This document shows positions 53,700 to 64,000 of a DNA stretch of 64,000 nt, one piece after another. The translations under genes and the position numbers were made by a program. This stretch comes from Sacculina carcini (lineage: Eukaryota > Arthropoda > Thecostraca > Sacculinidae): NCBI GenBank assembly GCA_916048095.2, contig OU696575.1:7447001-7511000 (forward strand), read 5' to 3'. The first letter of the stretch is position 1. Each line of letters begins with the position of its first letter. Below the pieces are notes generated by a model. It worked only from the letters and a program-made list of their open reading frames with translations. It was not told the DNA's origin and did not search any database.

Positions 53700-54639
53700 A
53701 TTACATGACAACAAAAACCATTTCGGATTCAGAAACTGACGGCTCGGGTCCTTCCAGGTAGTTCAATTTTACGGTCCTTCTAATGTGAATTGTAACAGAG
53801 ATGTTGATGGATGTCTGTTGTTGGCGTGTTAATCTTGTGGAGCAGGCCTCTTATAGTTGTTTCACGCAATAACGCTTGAAAGCCGATTGCAAACACAAGT
53901 TGGTGGTTGAATAAATGTATTGAGTCTCAATCATATATCTAATGTTACCGTTACTACCTCTGGTGTTCCTAATCCTATCTGTCACAATGCCATAGTCCCC
54001 AATGTTCTATCTCCAGTTCTTCTCCGCACTCACTTCCTACATTTGGCCTCTTCACTGTCTGCTCTATCGTGTTCCTCGCTCACCCCCTATTTGTGAAATA
54101 CACCCGTTTATATACCGCTAAATAGCGCTAGAGATGCGACCTAAAAAACCGACGGTTTTTGTAAAAAAACGTTTTATATATTTTTTATATTTGGGTTCAT
54201 TATACATGATAAACTACGAGGAAAAAATTACTATGATATAGTTTTCATGGTGATCTAAAAATAGATCACTGCCGGATAGGAACGGCATGTCTGCACACTG
54301 TGATCCAACTATGAATGAGGTTGTGGTCGACTGGACGACCTTGGCCTTGATGTTGATGAGGTTAAGGCTGATATTCTTCTAGGTTGAGGTTGACATTGCT
54401 GGTTTTTCCAAGACTTTCAATAGATAAATTATCATCAAGTATTACAGCCATCACGATCTCAAGTAGTTAATTCAAGGTAAACTCATTCGATTCGGATAAT
54501 TTTCTGGTCCTTGTACACATCTGATGGCTGCATCTATGCCTTCTGGTTATACCAGGGTAAGTAGTAAGGTTGCTCAGCACGGATCGCAAATATGTTCTCT
54601 AATGGTCCTCCACCCCTTGTCCCAGGTCGACATCGCTAG
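53700..54639. other. Intron sequence, no recognised gene
   Basis: A CA microsatellite at 53634-53662 precedes it. The rest is ordinary AT-rich sequence with short frames only. Confidence 0.4.
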
Positions 54640-55261
54640 CGAGGAAGAATCTCTGCTTCGACAAATTGTTCACCACTCCATCACTTCTCGCCTCGTTCAG
54701 CAAAATGGGATTCAGTGCGTCGGGAACTACCCGCGCCAATTGAACCAAGAAGGTTCCGCTTAACTCGGTTAAGATGAAGGCTCAGAACTATATGGACCAG
54801 TAATTCGACCAGAAGAATCGGATACTTTTTGTCAAGATTATTTTTGTTAAGTGGAACAACAGCAGCTTCGTACACATGGCGACGAGCTACCCCCAGGCAC
54901 GCCCTACAGTGAAGGCGCTGCGGTACAGCCGCGTCGACAAATTGGAGATCGGCATTTATGCTGTTACGCCCCAGGTATGGTCCTGCTTCAGTGTCGGTCT
55001 CTCTCTTTATACGAGTATCTATCTCGTATGTTAGATTATGTAGGGTCATGCTAATTAGGCTAGATAAGTTGGGGAAGAAAAAAAGAACGGGGACTTTAAG
55101 CAGAACCAAATATACCTGGGGCGCATATATCCTTAACCAAACGTCCTTAGCTCAGTGGAGGTCGTCATGCTCCGCGTTATCTCCAAATAAAACAGTAGCA
55201 TGGGTAATGGACCACCATGATTAGATGGTGGCGCACTTTGTGATTGGGATCGGAGAGAATA

Positions 55262-56165
55262 ATGTATACTTCTCTCTTATGATGGGCGCGATCCAGATGA
55301 GCCTGGTGAATGCCTGGTTCATTAACAAGAAGTTGGTAGAGAAGCCGAACAGTTCTCGCTCCTTGACTTCACGCGCGAGGTGGCTGTCTTGAATATGAAG
55401 ATGATCAATGTAGCGAACGTGCACATTGTCACCAATGTGCGCTGTGTGAGGGTCATGTAAACGACACACATACACAGTGGGCACACGACTGAAGGCACAT
55501 TGTGCGCATTGTTGGTGTAGTGTAAATATGTACGGCATGTAAATATATACATTACACATGGCGTGCATATTTACACTACAACAGCAATGTGCACAGAGTC
55601 GAGGGACATGTTGCGCCGCGTAGCTACTCACAACAACGACTAGAGACGACTGCCTTCAGCCGTGTGCCCACTGTACATGTGTGTCGTTCATATGACCCTC
55701 ACGACAATAACAAGCCCCGCGAACAAGAATAACAAGCCGCCTCTTCTGATGGGCGCGATCCAGATGAGCCTGGTGAATGCCTGGTTCATTAACAAGAAGT
55801 TGGTAGAGAAGCCGAACAGTTCTCGCTCCTTGACTTCACGCGCGAGGTGGCTGTCTTTAATATGAAGATGATCAATGTAGCGAACGTGCACATTGTCACC
55901 AATGTGCGCTGTGTAAGGGTCATGTAAACGACACACATACACAGTGGGCACACGGCTGAAGGCACATTGTGCGCATTGTTGGTGTAGTGTAAATATGTAC
56001 GGCATGTAAATATATACATTACACATGGCGTGCATATTTACACTACAACAGAAATGTGCACAGAGTCGAGGGACGTGTTGCGCCGCGTAGCTACTCACAA
56101 CAACGACTAGAGACGACTGCCTTCAGCCGTGTGCCCACCGTACATGTGTGTCGTTGACCCTCACG
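55262..56165. mobile_element. Tandem duplication of about 470 bp containing a fold-back element
   Basis: 55272-55700 and 55740-56160 are nearly identical. Each holds the transposase piece followed by an inverted repeat of about 250 bases. The left arm has GGGTCATGTAAACGACACAC ... CAGTGGGCACACG; the right arm is its reverse, ending CGTGTGCCCACTG ... GTGTGTCGTT ... GACCCTC. The inner arms are GTGTAGTGTAAATATG and CATATTTACACTAC. Short CCTCACGACAATAA repeats follow the second copy. The duplication happened after the fold-back element landed in the transposase. Confidence 0.65.
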
Positions 56166-56635
56166 ACAATAATCCTCACGACAATAACAAGGATATGACC
56201 CTCACGACAATAACAAGCCCCGCGAATAATATACACAGAGTGGCTAACGGTAGTGGGCACGGCGATAACAACTACTGCGAAGGAAGCATTATGTGAGAGC
56301 AGAAGGGTGTGAAGTGCACGGACAAACATGTGTATGTGTGTGAGAGAGTGAGAGGAGAAATACACATGGTTACTCTCAACCGGAACATGGTTAAAATGAC
56401 AAATATGAAGTTGACAATAACACGTATATGCAAGCCTATCATATAATGACGACAATGCCACAAACGTGGCCTGCCGCACGCTACACCAATGGTAAGGACT
56501 CAATCATCTCAGGACAATCAAACGGACTCAATCATCCATATCGCTTCCTGCGTTGGACTGGCAGCGGAAGCCTCCGCTGGACTCCCGCTTCAAAGGCGTC
56601 GGACATATTCGCCTCGTGCGTGAACAGCAACGGCG
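56166..56635. other. Sequence inside the piggyBac-like gene, no clear coding
   Basis: Contains CCTCACGACAATAACAAG repeats (56160-56220) and then low-information sequence up to the Cys-rich finger. Short frames exist on both strands without domain support. Confidence 0.35.
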
Positions 56636-56830
56636 ACGTCAGGGACCCGATTGTAAGTCGAGCCAGATGTCCAACTACGGAAATTGTGCAAACACTACGC
56701 TGTGCAGGCAGTGCTTCAATCCCTATCATACGACATAAATAATCAACGACAGACAGCTCGAAAAATTCCATTTCCTGTTCCGATACGGACCATCTGGACT
56801 TGGATTGAAACCATTTTATATAATTGAAGG

Positions 56831-57016
56831 CAGTGATGGCGCCAGGATTCTTCCGGTAGGGGAATGAGGGGTATGAGGAAAATATGCGGGGGCTTGGGGA
56901 AACATGAGGAACTACACTCGAAATGTTAATGGTCAGCATTTTCAAGGAGCTTAGGGGGCTCCTCACATTTGGGGGGAACTTCAGCCCCTCCAATTACCCC
57001 CTTGGCGCCGCCGGTG
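56831..57016. mobile_element. Short hAT-type element related to 24660-24944
   Basis: Ends CAGTGATGGCGCCAGG and CTTGGCGCCGCCGGTG. The inside shares GGGGCTTGGGGAAACATGAGGA-like, GAGGGG and AACTTCAGCCCC motifs with the 24.7-kb element. No matching 8-bp flanks are visible, so one flank has changed or the border is a few bases off. Confidence 0.55.
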
Positions 57017-58061
57017 CTCGAAAGCTTTGAAAAACCGACATGAACGCATTGTTTCAAGATTAAATTTGTTCTTATATCTTGTGTTAAATTTCGTGCAATG
57101 AACATATTTCCACTTAAACATGAACTGTAACTGAACATGGTGTAATTATGAGCGTTCTCCGGCAGTGATCTATTTATAGAACAGTGAATGTATATTGCTC
57201 CTATACAGAACTTATAATTATGAGAGCATTGAAATTTGTTGTGAAACAATATGAGGCAATAAATAAAATAAAAAATCCAATTTTTTCTCTACTCGAGGTT
57301 TAGTGTCTACCCTGTGAGTCAACAAAGAGAACCACCGAAAACAGGGTAAAAATGATCTACTTCAATTATCTATTAGGACAAGTTAAAAACTCTAAAGTTA
57401 TGATTTAAAATAAAACACCATACGTACAACGTCCAAGTATTATACCAAATGAAGCATATTTATGTTTCAAAAAAACAATCCTGAAAAAAATGTAATTGAA
57501 ATATTTGATCTGTGATTAGAGCACTGGCGGCTAATGGGTTAAACCCACATATCCATTAAGTACATGCCACTTTTCAGTCCTGAAATATTAAGTTTTTAGC
57601 AGTACGGTCCAATAAGCCCAACCAAAGTTTGAGCTTTTATCCGGTAGTGTTTTCAAATTGTTGAGTATGTTACACAGTATATTGCAAATATCAGTCCTAT
57701 TCAATCATTTATATGCTAATTTGCGTTTTTCATCAAACTATTGCACATCAAACTATTGAGTATACATAATATATTGTTTTGATTACATCCTGCCATCGCA
57801 CCATTGTATATTTGGCGCTACATCAAATACATGTTGTTGTATTTGTACTTGATCAACATTGCTATCATCCATGTTAAAACGAAGCCTGTATATTTAGAGA
57901 AAAAAACTTTGGCAAACAGAATTAGTTTTGCCCTGAAATAACTCTGACCATAAAGCCCCATAAAATATGGATACTAATTTAGAATGAACCATGAGCTTAA
58001 TGGCAGGGAACCACGTTAATTCACAATCCATAGCCTCCCACAAAATGCTAGATGTAGTTAC
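57017..58061. other. Intron sequence, no gene
   Basis: About 1 kb of AT-rich sequence with no frame, repeat or element border that I can support. Confidence 0.5.
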
Positions 58062-58184
58062 CAGAAAGGTGCAGTTGTTTGACTTGGTTGTGACCGTACG
58101 AGATCAGCAGTCGAGTCTCATTTAGCCAGGCCACATGAAATATTTTGCCGTCAACCAGTTGGAGCTCGCGTCGCTTCAAAACGT
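58062..58184 (-). CDS. WDR6: WDR6 homologue exon (most 5' confident exon)
   Basis: Acceptor TACTGTAG/AC at 58185 and donor TTTCTG/GTAACT at 58061; 123 bases made of two split-codon bases, 40 codons and one spare base. It encodes VLKRRELQLVDGKIFHVAWLNETRLLISYGHNQVKQLHLS. DGKIFHVAW and the following strand match FPGKVHSLSWALRGYEELLLLASGPGGVVACLEIS of WDR6. The phase agrees with the exon at 53458. Confidence 0.8.
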
Positions 58185-58620
58185 CTACAGTATATGTAGC
58201 AAAAACAAATAATAACATATAAACAGAAAAATGATAATACAAATAAATATAATATTAAACAACATTAACTTTTATCATCCCAGGTATAGAAAATATGGAT
58301 GGATTTCAGCCTAAATTCACGGATCGTCTAAAACACCCAACGTATATATTAAGTGAAAATATTCGAACAATAGGTTGTTGAGTTACAGAAATGTTCCCAT
58401 GTGGGAACACTATGAACACAGCGACCAAAAGTTTCCGTATATTCTCGACATGTTTAACTCATTACATAAATGATACGTGGAAGTGAATGGAAGTGTTATT
58501 CTCGTTTAGGAATTGATTATTCCCATTGATTGATTGATTGATTGTAATTTTCAAATTGGATTATTGACCCCTGAAATCTATTCAAGCATGAATGATTCTA
58601 AAATGTAGCAAAATTATACA
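58185..58620. other. Intron sequence
   Basis: No gene. It contains GTTCCCATGTGGGAAC (about 58393) and a bare GATTGATTGATTGATTG run at 58528. That run resembles I-family tails but has no LINE sequence beside it. Confidence 0.5.
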
Positions 58621-58739
58621 GGTATATATATATATAGGTACACAGGTACACAGGTATATGTATATGTATATATATATATATACCTATATATATGTATCAA
58701 TTTATATATATATATATATATACCTATATATATGTATCA

Positions 58740-58802
<63 letters not shown>
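58621..58802. repeat. (TA)n microsatellite with an internal duplicated spacer
   Basis: TA runs interrupted by ACCTATATATATGTATCAATTT, which occurs twice (58680-58703 and 58721-58743), and by AATTGATAC in reverse at 58801. Reading frames across it are artefacts. Confidence 0.9.
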
Positions 58803-58803
<1 letters not shown>

Positions 58804-59220
58804 TGATACAACACATTCAACTTGCTGACTACGCAAACACACTTGACAAACACCCACTACACAGAATAACACGCAAAACGCAAAGACAGCACGGAATCAC
58901 ACGAACTAACCACCCGGATCCACTGCCGGATCTCAGCAATGACACCGGCCAATCAGCAGACAGCTAACAGATCGCGCCACTATCATTCGACACAGTCGAA
59001 CACACAAATACATCCACTCAAGTAAATACACAAGCATACACTACGACACACGCGCATATACACATACCTATGGCACACATTCACGTGCAGACAATGAGTA
59101 CAATATTATATACAGATTGATACATCATATAAAATCGCATAACACTAATTAGTTCAACAACGTCAAAATCATGGAAATACTCATACCCACAATTTTTCAT
59201 CGCCAAAAAATGAGCAACAC
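58803..59220. other. CA-rich intron sequence, no gene
   Basis: ACAC-rich, with short frames only and no supported feature. Confidence 0.4.
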
Positions 59221-60290
59221 TTGTGCATGTGTTTTATACATTTTCCCCATCACATATTTATGCTAGCCCAAATGTCATTGACATATTTGAACGAAGGATT
59301 ATCTGTGATCTTGTATTTCCAAATAGACTCCTCCATACGGCACCAACGAGCACTTAGTGAATATGGTGCATGTAGACGAGGTAGAACACCTTTTAACCAG
59401 GCTGCTACTCAAGTAGCTTGGCAATTCACGATGTACTCCACTGTTGCTGGATGTTGTGTCAAGCACAATGACTGTAATTACTCAAGTAAGCTTCCATGTA
59501 TCAAGTAAATCCATTGGTTAGTCTTATTGAGTTGTTCCTGTTGAAATGTATATCGCTGGCAGCACCAGTAGCAATGGTAGCGGTAGAAAGACATACAGGT
59601 GATATTGAGACAAGCAGTGCCAAATTCTCTGATGGGAGCGTAGTCTCTCTCTTGACATCCTTAGCATCATCCCACCACGGTAGAAGCAGGATACTTGAGA
59701 GGACCATTGATAAATTCTGCCTTGTAGTACTGACTGATAAATACCTCGCCTTTCGTCCTGTTTTTAACGTGAACATATTAAATCACTCAGGTTGGCTCTC
59801 CAACCTTCAAAGTATCAGATACTATCGTCGTCACAAATTGTCGGGCAATCTAAGAGGATATGCGGTATTGCATATATATGTATGCTTCATGATTCCTGTG
59901 GAATGTGAGAGTCACATCATCCTGGAAATATGAGGACCGAGAACGAGCCTGAGAGCAATCCATATCATGTATACTTTAATTGTCCCTTGGACAAATCCAC
60001 CAGTCAGCAGCAGCAGTGCTTTTCTATGCGGCAACTAAAGAACTGGCCACATTCTCTGATATGTTCATTGCTTGTCCTCTTATTTTCTGTACCGTGACAG
60101 TCCTCTCTTCTTACAGCTTGGGCCGTGACTCAAATATATTGTCATGCCCAGACATGTGCAGCTACTTGGTCATGCTATTGATCATAACCATCTACCAGAA
60201 TGGGATGACAACTTCCACTGTTTCACTGACGATATCTTGTAGCGAAGACGTGTGCTTATTTTCCCCTTATGCTGCATGAAGGGGCCCAAC
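59221..60290 (+). other. Unidentified region with three adjoining plus-strand frames
   Basis: Frames of 95, 145 and 99 residues follow one another (59221-59508, 59496-59933, 59980-60279), the first two overlapping by a few bases. Fragments such as VAWQFTMYSTVAGCCVKHNDCNYSSKL and VNILNHSGWLSNLQSIRYYRRHKL do not match any family I know. The third frame is hydrophobic. Base composition is more balanced than the AT-rich flanks, so a worn element or gene fragment is possible. No function is assigned. Confidence 0.25.
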
Positions 60291-62419
60291 CAGGAAAGTT
60301 CCCGTAAAAAATCTAGTAGTAAGCCGGCGAGATGCTCGCATCTGGACTGCAGGTGGGGTTTCTGATGTATATAACTGTCATTCTCGCAGCTTCCTGCATA
60401 ACGTCAGTAGAGTTATCCTTTAAAGTACTAGTAGACTTGTTTGAAGGTTCAGATATATGCAGAATACCGTAAACAATAACTATTGTGGATTGATCTGGCT
60501 AATGTGGAAAGTGAAGGTTTATATATGTACGAAAGTATGGGCATTGTGACATAACATGTGTATTTGTGTTGTAATGTGCCCCAATATTGTTTGCATATAT
60601 GTGTAAGCTGTTTGCGTACGTGTATCGTGCTCCATTGGTTCGATAGTTTATAAACTTGCGTGTATTCACCTGGTCGTAAATTGATAGCCAGCTAGAAGGA
60701 AGGGAAAAGCGGATCAGAGTGTCTTTCGGTATACTATTTAGGCCGATAGGATGTCAAGCCTTCGTTCACCCTCGGAAAGGATGGAAAGCCGTACGGGGGA
60801 TAAAAAAATCGGAACAAGTTGTTTTGAACAGGTCTCGTAATGGAGCATTCACTGAAGCTATGTCAGCGATGCTATTATTAAAATAGAGTGACCGTACATC
60901 CTCTTTTCCTCGGGCATGCCCTCTTTTTGGGGCTGTCCGGCTAAAATGACATTTTTTAATAGGAAGATACATTTTCTATGCACGTACAAATGTCCTTTGT
61001 TTAAAGATTACAAAAACGGTCACCTTATTCTAAATTAAAATCTAAACAATCCCAGGATCATATATACCAAGATCCTCCCATCAAATAGCACACGCCAATC
61101 ACTGCGAATATAATGCTTATCGTCCGGATTAATGCGCAGAGACCCAAAAATATAGTGCAAACATAATTATTAGAACTGTCATAGAGTAACCTAAAACTAG
61201 AAAAAGTAACTATATTTTCAAGAAAAAGTAGCCTTTAAGAAGTAACCTGAAATAGCTTATGATATCTCGAAACAACAGTTGTTTTTGCAGTTTCGCAACA
61301 AAGAAATACTCCAGTCCTTACAACCCACTTTTCCACTGTCTTTCTGTTTTGGTGCCATTAATTTCACAAGCTACAAAAGTGGCCTAACATCGCAAAAACG
61401 AACATAAACATCAAAAAGTGAGAATATGCTGAAAATTAATGAATAGGTGAAGGCGCTCCTTGCTAATGTCATAATTTCTTGTTAAGTATCGTAACAATGT
61501 AATTTATATTGTTTCAGGCTTTTGTGGCATATCACTAACAAGTAATAACGTGCTGAAGTGTTTGTCTGCGTGAGCGTAAAAACTGCATGTGCGAATGCCC
61601 CCGTCCTCATGTAAGGAGCCTCGTTGCTTCCTCGTTTGAGCTCAAACGTGGGAAAAGGGCGTTATGCCAAGACCCAAGAATCACGTGCTACTACCTACTT
61701 TCTGTCCAAGTAAATGGACTTTGACAAGTGTTATTGTGCAACATTGTGTATAGAACTCTATCTAACGTACTATTCGACGTTCCAAACATCGTGGTACACT
61801 CTGGTTCGTGTGCATTTCCAAAAAAATAGAAGGGCACTATCCTACGTAACCAAATGTGTAAAAGTAGAATAAAGATATTCGGTAAAACAGAAAGTAAATC
61901 GAAGATCAAGTGTTAAATTTGACCAGCCAAAATATTGGCATATCCATATCTATAAACATATGCCTCTTTTCCTAATTTAGGAGTTATTTTTCTGGATATC
62001 AGGGTTAGAAAAAAAGGGGTTTTCTATATATAAAAAACAAACACCACGGTTTTTTACACTTTGAACACACAAATCAAAAAAAAGATTGTACCATGCTATT
62101 TACTGAATAGTTAAACATATTTTAGTACCACTTACCAAGAGTTTTGTAAATATTTAAAAAAGATAACAATGAAATCATAAAAATGTACACACAGTATCTT
62201 GAAGTTCACCTTGTAGCATCTATAGGCAACGGAAGTTTTAAACCGATTCCAATTGCGAAAGCAGTAGATTTTAAACACCCATATATGTTTGCAAACTCCA
62301 AATCCAAATACACAGTGGTCTTATTTATGAAAACCTAGTGACTAAAAATCGTTTTGTCAATGGAGGTTAATTCATGTTTGTTTTCAGAGTGAACAAAGGT
62401 AAAGCTGAGAAAGACTCTC
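60291..62419. other. Intron sequence, no recognised gene
   Basis: AT-rich, without long frames. Around 60885-60955 ACATCCTCTTTTCCTCGGGCAT and CCCTCTTTTTGGGGCTGTC resemble a terminal region found in some DNA transposons. I cannot set borders. Confidence 0.4.
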
Positions 62420-62530
62420 ATGTATAAATGACTCTCCACTGAAAGTCGCCTGGGTGCGCCTCCACACCTTCACATCGTCGCAATACAGGCACCAGCGGGA
62501 CAGGGATGCGCCAATATGGAAATGTGCGTG
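62420..62530 (-). CDS. Possible further 5' WD-repeat exon of WDR6
   Basis: The minus strand reads IGASLSRWCLYCDDVKVWRRTQATFS, which resembles the WDR6 strand TGALYLYDVEVKCWEQLLEDKHFQS and lies in the right place and direction, upstream of the 58062 exon. But no good acceptor is seen (the left side is CA repeat), the donor is weak, and about 40 WDR6 residues would be missing before the next exon. It may be chance. Confidence 0.22.
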
Positions 62531-62625
62531 TGTGTGTGTTTTGTGTACTGTGTATGTGAGTAAGTATACATGTGTAGGTGTACATTCATGTATGTGTGTG
62601 TGTGTGTGTGGGAGTGTGTTACTGA
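62520..62625. repeat. GT-rich microsatellite
   Basis: GTGTGTGTGTGT runs with GTATGT interruptions on the plus strand. Confidence 0.85.
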
Positions 62626-62639
62626 GCATGTATGTATGA

Positions 62640-63339
62640 CGAGCATGTATGTGGAAGATCGTAGATTGGTCTCTTTGGACGAGCCGATAAGCCACTGTTG
62701 GCTTTGGCCACTTTATAATGATATGTGTCAACTGAAATTGAATATGTCCAATACAATGAACTGAATGAACTGAACTGAACTTAACACTCAGATTTTTTAA
62801 CTCAGAGGTTTCTAAAAATAGTGTATTTCGTGTAATAATATAATAGTAATAATAGTGTAAAAATATTTAGGATTTCTCATAAATACCAAATACAAAGCTT
62901 CCCCAGCAAAAACCAAAAATGTTAATAAAAATGTTTCCCATATCGTGCAAACCCTAATCATACCAAAAAGTAATATTTATGAAGATTTAAAACTGTCTTA
63001 ATGAACTCATTTACAAATTCTGAAAATATTTTAGCATTCCTATATGAGAAACACCATTTCTGTCAAAAAAATTAAAAACATATTTTTCTTATAAAACATT
63101 GGTTTAAACCAAACAAAACCTGCTGAATATATAACTGGTTGTGCCTTTAATTTGGAAGACAGTTTCCAAACGCCGCGATCAAGTTACCTAATAGCAAGAA
63201 AAAAAATAAAAAGAAGCCTAAAGATGAAAAATAACCCAAAAACAATAGAGTAACATAACTAAGAAGAATAATTCAAAAACAAAAAAGTAGCCTAACGATG
63301 AATAACAAACCTTTGGTAGCCTAGTAACTTTATACTAAT
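62640..63339. other. Intron sequence, no gene
   Basis: Very AT-rich. A short AACTGAATGAACTGAACTGAACT direct repeat lies at about 62757-62780. Nothing else is supported. Confidence 0.45.
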
Positions 63340-64000
63340 TATTATTATTATTATTGATTACAGGCAGATCCAGTAGCATGGGAAGAGTGCAAGCACTATT
63401 ACCAACCTAAGGTGGCCCCATGTACCGGAAGCGCCCAAAAGATTCAGAGAGAAAGAGAGTTCGAAAAGAAAAAGTCTAGAAAGAGAGTTGGAAAGAAAAT
63501 AATAAATAAATAACAATAAATATTAAACCATCACCCGATAACAATCCATAATGTCACTCCGCCCACGTTCATCAATAAATAATAACAATCAACAATAAAT
63601 ATGTGATTCAGTAAATAACAGCCATCAATAAATAAGAATAAATATTAATAAATAAGAAATAAATAACAATTAAGAGCAATAAATATGATTCAATAAGAAA
63701 CATCCAAGAATAAATATAAATACGATCCAAAAAGTAACAACAACAACAAAAAATATGATTCAATAAACAACAACACCAATAAATATGATTCAATAAACAA
63801 CAACAACAATAAATATGATTCAATAAACAACAACAGCAATAAATATGATTCAATAAACAGCAACAACAATAAATATGATTCAATCAACAACAACAGCCAA
63901 CACTGAGTAAAAGTATAATTTAATAAATAACAACAACCAATAATGTATAGTGATAAACAAAGAGTAAAATAAGAATAAATATAAATAAATATAAAATAAA
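63340..64000 (-). mobile_element. CR1-group LINE copy 2, 3' UTR, running off the right edge
   Basis: From its 3' end: (TAA)n tail (63340-63356 on the minus strand), the conserved block with CTACTGGATCTGCCTG and GGGCGCTTCCGGTACATGGGG, the CTCTCTTTC region, ATTATGGATTGTTATCGGGTGATGG, then the AT minisatellite (63610-63960). Each piece matches 30800-31543 in reverse. The palindrome is worn here (CCACCTTAGGTTGG on the minus strand). Confidence 0.85.

Larger units (their letters stand above)
54640..56741 (+). pseudogene. piggyBac-like (PGBD) transposase, broken, with an internal insert
   Basis: Pieces in transposase order: QQNGIQCVG (about 54700), before the second catalytic region; FVKWNNSSFVHMATSYP and KLEIGIYAVTPQVW (54835-54985), the W-x-D/N-N-x-x-V and C-P-x-x-V region; MSLVNAWFINKKL and, after a shift, LLDFTREVA (55285-55385), the end of the catalytic fold; and the C-terminal Cys-rich finger CANTTLCRQCFNPYHT (56690-56736). 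piggyBac enzymes cut and paste at TTAA. Several stops; between the third and fourth pieces sits a duplicated fold-back insert. Confidence 0.62.

Noticed and set aside
58527-58545. Bare GATT repeat as another truncated I copy
   Set aside because: No trace of the conserved 3' end stands next to it, so it is a plain microsatellite.
60766-60972. Minus-strand frame KRGHARGKEDVRSLYF as a gene
   Set aside because: This short sequence resembles a dispersed transposon end seen in many animals; no larger frame or splice site supports a gene.

Overview
This window is nuclear DNA from a metazoan, most likely an invertebrate. It has spliced exons with GT/AG borders and introns of 4 to 16 kb. Those introns are packed with many kinds of retrotransposon: I-clade, CR1-group and R2-like LINEs, Ty3/Gypsy, BEL/Pao and Penelope-like, plus hAT and piggyBac-like DNA transposons. 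I cannot name the phylum from the sequence. I see no bacterial genes, rRNA or tRNA.

The only host gene I can place with confidence is a WDR6 homologue on the minus strand. WDR6 is the WD-repeat partner of the FTSJ1/Trm7 tRNA 2'-O-methyltransferase. Five exons are readable, in gene order: 58062-58184, 53458-53618, 39798-40037, about 23149-23364, and 7926-8440. The reading phase is conserved across every junction where both borders can be read, and residues align in order with WDR6 proteins. A sixth, weaker piece may lie near 62.4 kb. The 5' end lies beyond the right edge and the 3' end beyond the left edge, so nearly everything else in the window is intron.

Layout. 1-3553: I-clade LINE copy A (minus). 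3557-7620: Ty3/Gypsy (plus). 8716-9575: BEL/Pao polymerase fragment (plus). 9576-17366: a BEL/Pao element (minus) with I-clade copy B nested in it. 18-24.9 kb: old LINE fragments, a hAT-like fold-back element, the tail of a Ty3 element, a Penelope-like fragment with a hammerhead-like motif, and a short hAT-type element with a perfect 8-bp target duplication. 26.3-27.4 kb: LTR and I-element fragments. 27.5-31.5 kb: a CR1-group LINE with a 2A-like peptide. 32.9-37 kb: a hAT element interrupted by I copy D. 37-39.7 kb: an R2-like LINE and CR1-type remnants. 40.3-42.9 kb: a CR1-like LINE with a PHD-finger ORF1, then Ty3. 43-53.2 kb: I copies E and F plus Ty3 LTR debris. 54.6-57 kb: a piggyBac-like transposase with a duplicated fold-back insert. 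57-63.3 kb: mostly AT-rich intron. 63.3-64 kb: the 3' end of a second CR1-group copy.

Almost every mobile element here is broken by stops, frameshifts or deletions. The I-clade family is the most instructive. It has six copies plus two bare tails, a shared 5' module that can be drawn as an HDV-like ribozyme, three different 3' tails, and repeated independent loss of the reverse transcriptase core.
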